A stretch of 64,000 nucleotides of DNA from Chryseobacterium culicis (GTDB lineage: Bacteria; Bacteroidota; Bacteroidia; Flavobacteriales; Weeksellaceae), in NCBI RefSeq assembly GCF_002979755.1, contig NZ_PCPP01000002.1:186001-250000 (forward strand), read 5' to 3'. Under the pieces are notes generated by a model. The model did no database searches and was not told the DNA's origin. It worked only from the letters and a program-made list of their open reading frames with translations. The translations under genes were made by a program, and so were the position numbers. This document shows positions 59,401-64,000 of this stretch, in pieces (within the stretch, counting starts at the first letter, position 1; every line of letters begins with the position of its first letter).

Positions 59401-59581
59401 AATGGCCTCAGGAAACAAGTCAATCAGTACAAGTGCGGCAATGGGAATGTTGAGCGGAGTGGTTTTAGGAGTTTTTGTAATTCCTGTACTATACATGTTC
59501 TTTCAGTATCTGGATGAGAAATTCTCTACCAAAAAGAAGTATAATACAATAGAAAATCAATTGACAAATGAGAATATTTAA
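56423..59581 (+). CDS. RND multidrug efflux permease (HAE1 family)
   Basis: The 1052-residue pump has the family's 12 helices, large periplasmic domains and motifs: SPPTITVSGSYPGGNSETV in PN1, VLAIGIVVDDAIVVVEAV (helix 4 Asp pair region) and LAKNAILIVEFA (helix 10 Lys region), and GAFLGIKA in helix 8-9. It exports hydrophobic compounds using protons with the adaptor and channel encoded on either side. It overlaps the channel gene by 14 nt. Confidence 0.96.
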   Translation: MLKKIIDRPVLATVISLIIVILGIIGLNQLAVTRFPDISPPTITVSGSYPGGNSETVIRSVVTPLEEQINGVEDMEYMKSTASNDGTFSISIIFKQGVNADQAAVNVQNRVQQATPILPQEVVRMGLTTSKQQNSMVLIFNIYTEDNKQYDETFLQNFANINLIPQVKRVKGVGQAMVFGIKDYSMRIWLNPQKMSSYGLEPADVSRAIADHSLESAPGKLGEESDAALEYVIRYKGKKNKPEQYENIIVKNTGSQVIRLKDVARVEFGAISNTGDNLSNGKNAVTVAIMQTTGSNANQIEIGVNKALDQLSKSFPPGIKYTKVMSTKERLDEATGQVKSTLIEAFILVFIVVFIFLQDFRSTIIPAIAVPVAIIGTFFFLLVLGFTINVLTLFALVLAIGIVVDDAIVVVEAVHSNMEGTDLSGREATHKAMSEITGAVISITLVMSAVFIPIGFMSGSAGLFYKQFAYTLAIAIIISAVNALTLTPALCAVFLKNNHSGEGEKSKGFGQRFAVAFNAGFNNMTNRYAKGVRFLIGRKWIAGGLVIAIIGVAGWLMSSTPKSFVPMEDDGFFMYTLSMPPGTALTKTTEVSNKINTILKGVDAVQENTSITGYNLLSNSAGPAYAMGFVKLKPKKERGEIQDIQAVVDMANEKLGVIKEGSVMTFRMPPVEGYGMTNDAEIVLQDRMGRDPQVLKAKADELIGQLMKVPEVAFAYTMFRADYPQMELEVNEDKAKQLGVSISNLLGTVQTYFSGDQSQNFSRFGKFYRVNIKADGVFRMDEQAFNDIFVKNEKGDMVPVNTLITLKKVYGPESVQRYNLYNSLNINVSPKPGVSNGELMGKLEQTLSKLPSDYSYEWTGLSLEEKSAGNQTIAIFGLCLLFVYLLLAAQYESYILPLAVMLSIPTGIVGAFLGIKAIGLDNNIYVQVGLIMLIGLLAKNAILIVEFAIQRRKAGLSILDSALEGAKARLRPIIMTSLAFIVGMIPLMISTGGMASGNKSISTSAAMGMLSGVVLGVFVIPVLYMFFQYLDEKFSTKKKYNTIENQLTNENI

Positions 59582-60983
59582 TATAAAGAATTTCCTTATT
59601 TCAGGCGCAATGGCATCACTACTGATGTCTTGTGCCGTAGGGAAAAAATATACAAGAACAGATCTTCAGCTTCCTGAAACTTATAAAGAACATGTACAGG
59701 TTACAGGAGATACTGTAGTGCTGCCATGGAAGACTTTTTTCAAAGATCCTAAATTGATTGGGTTAATAGATAAAGCCCTTTCAAGAAATAACGAAGTACA
59801 TGTTGCCCTGAAAAATATTGAACAGCTGGATCTGATTTATAGACAAGCCAAGCTGGGGCTGATGCCAACACTGGATCTCACTGCCGGAGCGAATAGAAGC
59901 TGGGCATCCACCAATACCCTGAACGGTTCCCTGAACGAACAATTTGTCGGAACAAAGTATATGGATGATTTCAGCGCTGCACTGAGGCTTTCCTGGGAAA
60001 TAGACATCTGGGGAAAAGCTAAAATGCAGAAAGAATCTGCTGCTGCAGAATATTTTGGACAGAAGGAAAATTTAAATGCCATTAAAAGCAGGATCGTAGT
60101 TCAGGTAGCACAGGCTTATTATAACCTTATCAGTCTGGATGAACAGCTGAAAATAGCTGAACAGAATATTGAACTCAGCAACAACACGCTTACAATGATG
60201 AATCTTCAGTTTACGGCCGGACAGATTAACTCATTGGCTGTTCAGCAGTCAGAAGCCCAAAAGAAAACTGCTGAGTTGTTAATCCCTTTGGCAAAACAGA
60301 ATATTTCTATCCAGGAAAATGCTTTGAGTATTCTTTGTGGAGAATATCCCACCAGAATAGAAAGAGAAGGAAATCTTAAAACAATGATTCCTGAAAATAG
60401 ATTGTCAGAAGGATTACCAGCCCAACTGCTGAGCCGCAGACCGGATCTGAAAATGGCAGAGTTTAACGTAATCAGCCTGAATTCCAAAACCGGACTGGCA
60501 AAAGCAGCCATGTATCCAAGCATCAGTCTGAGCCCACAAATAGGAGTGAATTCCAATAAATTCAGCTCATGGTTTGATATTCCGGGATCTATAACGAAAG
60601 CAATTGCAGCAAATCTGACAGCTCCGATTTTTCAGAAAAAACAATTGAAAACCGCCTATGAAACAGCATTAATTGAGCAGGAAAAAGCAGCTATCAATTT
60701 TAAACAATCTGTCATGACCGCTGTGGGAGAAGTTTCTGATGCCATGGCCAAATCTAAAGGTTCTTCAGAAAGACTACAGCTTTTGGAACAGAGAACAGCC
60801 ATTCTTGATAAAGGAATCAATGATGCTCTGAAATTGTATAAAAGCGGTATGGCAACCTATCTGGAAGTAATCACCGCTCAGAATAACAAACTTCAGAATG
60901 ATCTGGAAGCCATCAACGTTACCCTTGAAAAATTAAATGCTGAGGTTGATCTTTATAGATCGCTTGGAGGAGGAGTACAGTAA
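59568..60983 (+). CDS. TolC-like outer membrane efflux channel (NodT family lipoprotein)
   Basis: The 471-residue protein has a lipoprotein signal (GAMASLLMSCAVGKKY, Cys 22) and two outer membrane factor repeats. The typical sequences are LSRRPDLKMAEFNVI, YKSGMATYLEVITAQN and LRLSWEIDIWGK. It completes the tripartite pump and starts within the end of the permease gene. Confidence 0.95.
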   Translation: MRIFNIKNFLISGAMASLLMSCAVGKKYTRTDLQLPETYKEHVQVTGDTVVLPWKTFFKDPKLIGLIDKALSRNNEVHVALKNIEQLDLIYRQAKLGLMPTLDLTAGANRSWASTNTLNGSLNEQFVGTKYMDDFSAALRLSWEIDIWGKAKMQKESAAAEYFGQKENLNAIKSRIVVQVAQAYYNLISLDEQLKIAEQNIELSNNTLTMMNLQFTAGQINSLAVQQSEAQKKTAELLIPLAKQNISIQENALSILCGEYPTRIEREGNLKTMIPENRLSEGLPAQLLSRRPDLKMAEFNVISLNSKTGLAKAAMYPSISLSPQIGVNSNKFSSWFDIPGSITKAIAANLTAPIFQKKQLKTAYETALIEQEKAAINFKQSVMTAVGEVSDAMAKSKGSSERLQLLEQRTAILDKGINDALKLYKSGMATYLEVITAQNNKLQNDLEAINVTLEKLNAEVDLYRSLGGGVQ

Positions 60984-61002
60984 CACAGAACTGATCCATA
61001 AT

Positions 61003-61035
61003 AAAAAGGAAGCTATACCAATAGTTTCCTTTTTT
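61003..61035 (+). terminator. Terminator of the RND operon
   Basis: AAAAAGGAAGCTAT (61003-61016) pairs with ATAGTTTCCTTTTT (61021-61034) apart from one G-T pair, followed by T. Confidence 0.85.
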
Positions 61036-61239
61036 GCTATTTATGAAGAAGGAATACAACTTAATTTTTACAACAGGTACGGAATTTGCAGAAGAGTGTT
61101 GAAATTTTACACGCATTAAATCAATAAGTTATGTGAAATTTTATCTTTTTTTCAAAAATACATGCAAGATTTTTGAAAAGTGAGATTTATATAGATGAGT
61201 ACTCGAAAATAATTAATGTTTAACGAAAAAAGTAATGCA

Positions 61240-61818
61240 ATGAAAAAATTGACAGTACCCCGATTTTTGATAACAGTTTTAATGGTTTTTGTAGGATTTA
61301 CCTTATCCTCTTGTCTTAATAATGACAGTCCGGAAATTCCGCCTGTAAAAATGGATGACTTAAAAGGAAACTATAAAGGGAAGCTTATAATTGTGCAGGG
61401 AAATAGCAAAAGAGAAGGAGTAAAAGATTTTAAAGTAAAGAAAGATACCATCTCATTTGCCGAATTTCCAATTACCGAAATTGTAAAGACGGTAGTGAAA
61501 GATCCTGCAAAAGCAGAAGCCGCTTTAAAGACAATGGGCAAAATAAAGTATGAACTTCAATATGCAGCAGTGATTAATACCGCGAATAACGTAATAGAAC
61601 TTACTTTAGCTCCTAAAACAATGGAACTTCAGATTCCTGTAGATGGTGTTAATAAAAAAACGGTTGTAGAATTCATCTCTAAGCAAAAAGGATATTATGT
61701 AGGTCTGGATCAAACACTTAGGTATGCTCTTACAGCAGAAAAAATTACAGTAGATGGTACATTGGTTACTCCTTATGAAGTGATTGACTATAATTTTCCA
61801 TTCTGTATAAAAAATTAA
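61240..61818 (+). CDS. DUF4840 family lipoprotein
   Basis: The start at 61240 gives 192 residues with a lipoprotein signal (FVGFTLSSCLNND, Cys 25). The mature protein fits DUF4840, beta-rich lipoproteins of Bacteroidota (for example MDDLKGNYKGKLII and FPFCIKN at the end). Function unknown. An in-frame ATG at 61216 would add eight residues; either could be used. Confidence 0.8.
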   Translation: MKKLTVPRFLITVLMVFVGFTLSSCLNNDSPEIPPVKMDDLKGNYKGKLIIVQGNSKREGVKDFKVKKDTISFAEFPITEIVKTVVKDPAKAEAALKTMGKIKYELQYAAVINTANNVIELTLAPKTMELQIPVDGVNKKTVVEFISKQKGYYVGLDQTLRYALTAEKITVDGTLVTPYEVIDYNFPFCIKN

Positions 61819-61839
61819 TTAATAGATATTATCATCAAT

Positions 61840-61876
61840 GGATTGCGCTTTATTACTAAGATGCAATCTATTTTTG
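61840..61876 (+). terminator. Hairpin after the DUF4840 gene that carries the -7 box of the sigma gene
   Basis: GATTGC (61841-61846) pairs with GCAATC (61863-61868), followed by TATTTTTG (61869-61876), which is both a T run and an exact TAnnTTTG box, 49 nt before the sigma-factor ATG. It may end the upstream transcript and start the next. Confidence 0.5.
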
Positions 61877-61924
61877 CTTGACAGTTTTATAACGTCCCAG
61901 TGGATACGGAGGCAGTAGCAGCAT

Positions 61925-62491
61925 ATGGAAGAAAGTAAAGAACAGATTTTGGTAAAGCACCTTCTGAAGAAGGAGGAAGCTGCCTGGAAAGAGCTTTTTG
62001 GAGCTTATTCCAGAAATCTGACCTATGTATGCTCCCGTTATCTGGCAGAAAAAGAAGATGTTCATGATGTACTTCAAAACAGCTTTATCAAAATGTTCCG
62101 TTCGATAGAATCTTTTGAGTACAGGGGAAATGGTTCTTTAAAAGCCTGGATGACCCGTATTACAGTCAATGAATCTTTGAAGCACATTAAACAGAAAGGA
62201 GATTTTAAATCAGCCATTGAAGTAGATGATCTTCCGGATATGCCTAATGAAGAAGAACCGGATTTTGAAGAGATTCCCCGTGATGATATTATGATGATGA
62301 TCAGATCTCTTCCTGAAGGATACAGAACTGTTTTTAACCTGTTTGTATTTGAGAAAAAAAGCCATAAAGAGATTGCCGGAGTATTGGGAATTGCAGAAAA
62401 TTCTTCTGCATCACAGTTTCACCGTGCAAAAGGACTGCTTGTTCAGAAAATAAAAGAATTTAAAATGTCAAAAAAAGCACAATATGAATAA
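61925..62491 (+). CDS. RNA polymerase ECF sigma factor
   Basis: The 188-residue sigma-70 family protein has region 2 (AYSRNLTYVCSRYLAEKEDVHDVLQNSFI style, about residues 25-60) and region 4 (SLPEGYRTVFNLFVFEKKSHKEIAGVLGI, about residues 129-157). ECF sigma factors direct RNA polymerase to envelope-stress genes. It overlaps the next gene by 8 nt, the usual pair with an anti-sigma factor. Confidence 0.93.
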   Translation: MEESKEQILVKHLLKKEEAAWKELFGAYSRNLTYVCSRYLAEKEDVHDVLQNSFIKMFRSIESFEYRGNGSLKAWMTRITVNESLKHIKQKGDFKSAIEVDDLPDMPNEEEPDFEEIPRDDIMMMIRSLPEGYRTVFNLFVFEKKSHKEIAGVLGIAENSSASQFHRAKGLLVQKIKEFKMSKKAQYE

Positions 62492-63872
62492 TGAATGGTT
62501 AAATAACCTGCGAAGCAGAATGGACGACCATGAAGAGGAAGTGCCGGAAGGATTGTGGGATGACATCAAAGGTGAATTGTTTTCTGAAGAAGAAAATAAC
62601 AGCATCCCCGGATTTATTCCTGAAGTTCATGAAGGTGGAGCTGACAAGAAAGAAAGAACCATAGGTAAAGGACAGAAATCCTTATTCTATCGTATCGGAG
62701 GTATTGCTGCTGCTATTACATTATTGTTTTTACTGATGAAAATACTGCCTCAGAATGATACAGAAAAACTCTTGTCTCATAAACCTGCAGAGGTAAAAAA
62801 AGATGACAAAAATTCTTTACAACCTATAGAAACTGAACAGCTGTCAGGAAGTGAAGTACAATCACAGACAGATGCTTTTTTAGCAGAAAATATATTGAAG
62901 ACAGAAGATCCGAAGGAAGGATTGACACAAGGCTATCTTGCTCCCGGAAAGAAAAATGAAATAGGGAATATTCAGGATATTATTAAACTGCCAACGGCTT
63001 CAGAAGCTTTTCAGCAGGAAAGTAAAATTGCTCAGAAAGTATCTCCAGTAGACGATACTGTGAAAGAAACGGTTATAGAAAAGAATGCGGATGAGGTTCT
63101 TTTTGAACAGGAAAAAATAAAAGAAGTATATGCCGAAAATACAAAGCCCAGTACGACAAAATCCAGAGATAAAAAATCATGGATGCTGGGTCTGCTTACG
63201 GGTAATATTGCTTCCAATTCTGCAGAACAGCAGTTTCCCGGATATGCTTCAATTACTGGAAAAGTGATGAATGTGGAGCAGGTATGGACAACTTCTGTAT
63301 ATCATGATGATCCTCTGATGGCCATATTGCTTGCCAATCAAAGCCAGCCGGTAGAAGCGAGGATCAGACACAAAGTACCCGTTACATTCGGGCTTTCTGT
63401 TTACTATAATTTAGGAAAAAGATGGGGAATAGGAACAGGACTGAATTATACCAAACTGTCTACTGAGCTCCATTCCGGAAGTGACAACAACTATATTAAA
63501 GGAGATCAGACGGTTCATTATTTAGGAATTCCTGTTCAGGTCAATTATAATGTCATTCAAAAAGGAAGATTTACAGGCTATATAACAGGTGGAGCTCTCG
63601 TGGAAAAACCTATAGCAGGAAATATCACCACAACGTACGTTGTCAATGATCAAATAAAGGAATCCTCAAAAGAACGTCTGGAACCAAAACCTTTACAGTT
63701 TTCTTTGAACACGGCGGTAGGTTTTCAGCTGAAGCTCATTGATAAAGTAGGAATTTATGCAGAACCGGGAATAGGATATCATTTTAAAGAAGAAAATGCG
63801 CCCAATACCATTTACAAAGAAAAACCCCTCCATTTTAATATGAAATTTGGAATAAGAGTGCTGTTGGATTAA
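62484..63872 (+). CDS. Anti-sigma-like protein with a C-terminal outer-membrane-barrel-like domain
   Basis: The 462-residue protein has an N-terminal cytoplasmic segment (WLNNLRSRMDDHEEEVPEGL, about residues 1-65), one membrane helix (about 71-88, IGGIAAAITLLFLLMKILP), a long acidic, disordered linker (about 90-240), and a C-terminal part resembling PorT-type barrels (VTFGLSVYYNLGKRWGIGTG, LHFNMKFGIRVLLD). Overlap with the ECF sigma gene marks it as the likely regulator of that factor. A barrel behind an inner-membrane anchor is unusual. Confidence 0.82.
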   Translation: MNNEWLNNLRSRMDDHEEEVPEGLWDDIKGELFSEEENNSIPGFIPEVHEGGADKKERTIGKGQKSLFYRIGGIAAAITLLFLLMKILPQNDTEKLLSHKPAEVKKDDKNSLQPIETEQLSGSEVQSQTDAFLAENILKTEDPKEGLTQGYLAPGKKNEIGNIQDIIKLPTASEAFQQESKIAQKVSPVDDTVKETVIEKNADEVLFEQEKIKEVYAENTKPSTTKSRDKKSWMLGLLTGNIASNSAEQQFPGYASITGKVMNVEQVWTTSVYHDDPLMAILLANQSQPVEARIRHKVPVTFGLSVYYNLGKRWGIGTGLNYTKLSTELHSGSDNNYIKGDQTVHYLGIPVQVNYNVIQKGRFTGYITGGALVEKPIAGNITTTYVVNDQIKESSKERLEPKPLQFSLNTAVGFQLKLIDKVGIYAEPGIGYHFKEENAPNTIYKEKPLHFNMKFGIRVLLD

Positions 63873-63916
63873 TGTTGAGGATTATAAAATAACACCAAAC
63901 TTAATAATCTTTATAT

Positions 63917-64000
63917 ATGAAAACAAAACTAATTTTTTTAGTGTTTTTACTATTCAGTATTTTGAATATAAAAGCACAATGTACCCCAACAATTACCAGT
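63917..64000 (+). CDS. Start of a secreted protein, cut by the window edge
   Basis: The 28 visible codons give a signal peptide (MKTKLIFLVFLLFSILNIKAQ) followed by CTPTITS. The open reading frame continues past the window. Bacteroidota cell-surface or T9SS cargo proteins commonly start this way. Confidence 0.7.
   Translation, partial: MKTKLIFLVFLLFSILNIKAQCTPTITS

Overview
The window reads as a chromosomal segment of a Flavobacteriia member, most likely Chryseobacterium or a close relative. The reasons are AT-rich intergenic DNA, many promoters of the Bacteroidota form (TTTG, about 19 nt, TAnnTTTG), a type IX secretion sorting domain, DUF885, YARHG and DUF6268 proteins, Bacteroidota-type AccD and FbaA, and GG-leader 'bacteriocin-like' peptides. 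Genus placement is from recognition of protein types, not from a search. No rRNA, tRNA, CRISPR array, insertion sequence or prophage was seen. No stretch above 300 bases lacks a gene; the longest gaps (8702-8997, 54992-55271, 16060-16323, 60984-61239, 50260-50504) hold repeats, terminators or promoters.

Layout. 1-4.2 kb: thiol peroxidase (cut by the window edge) divergent from endonuclease III, a DinB-like protein, a DUF885 lipoprotein and an acidic protein. 4.4-6.4 kb: an exbB-exbD-tonB operon for outer-membrane energy transduction. 6.4-15.2 kb: housekeeping genes (AccD, FbaA, NAD kinase, CBS protein, SpoU-type methyltransferase) with a repeat-flanked four-helix-bundle gene and a candidate small RNA. 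15.2-20.6 kb: bestrophin, cupin-like protein, acetyltransferase and MutS. 20.6-22.6 kb: three small Cys-rich GG-leader peptides beside two thioredoxin-fold proteins. 23-32.9 kb: lipoproteins, a hydrolase, a flavoprotein, a thioesterase, ThiL, an AraC regulator with an MFS exporter, and an outer membrane protein. 32.9-39.6 kb: a LytS/LytTR pair, a beta-barrel protein, two paralogous eight-cysteine peptides, a large lipoprotein, a TonB-CTD-like protein and peptidase T. 39.8-45.3 kb: HMG-CoA-lyase-like enzyme, sulfurtransferase, DUF59 protein, exonuclease, CsaA, a zincin-like protein and a T9SS cargo protein.

45.4-50.3 kb is the most unusual part. A caspase-like and a trypsin-like protease, neither with an export signal, lie in tandem and share a similar 35-nt upstream leader. 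Next to them is a separate four-gene operon: lipoprotein, multi-pass membrane protein, NarX-like kinase, LuxR-type regulator. 50.5-52.9 kb holds an ATP-grasp protein, a small secreted protein and a tandem universal stress protein. 53-61 kb is a second LytS/LytTR pair followed by a complete RND efflux operon (adaptor, pump, TolC-like channel); 21-bp-spaced direct repeats upstream of the RND operon and 20-bp-spaced repeats upstream of the sensor operon look like LytTR sites. 61.2-64 kb: a DUF4840 lipoprotein, an ECF sigma factor with an overlapping anti-sigma/beta-barrel-like partner, and the start of a secreted protein.

Another recurrent theme is short intergenic inverted repeats of at least six sequence families, several with more than one copy or with internal tandem words. 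They look like small dispersed elements rather than terminators.
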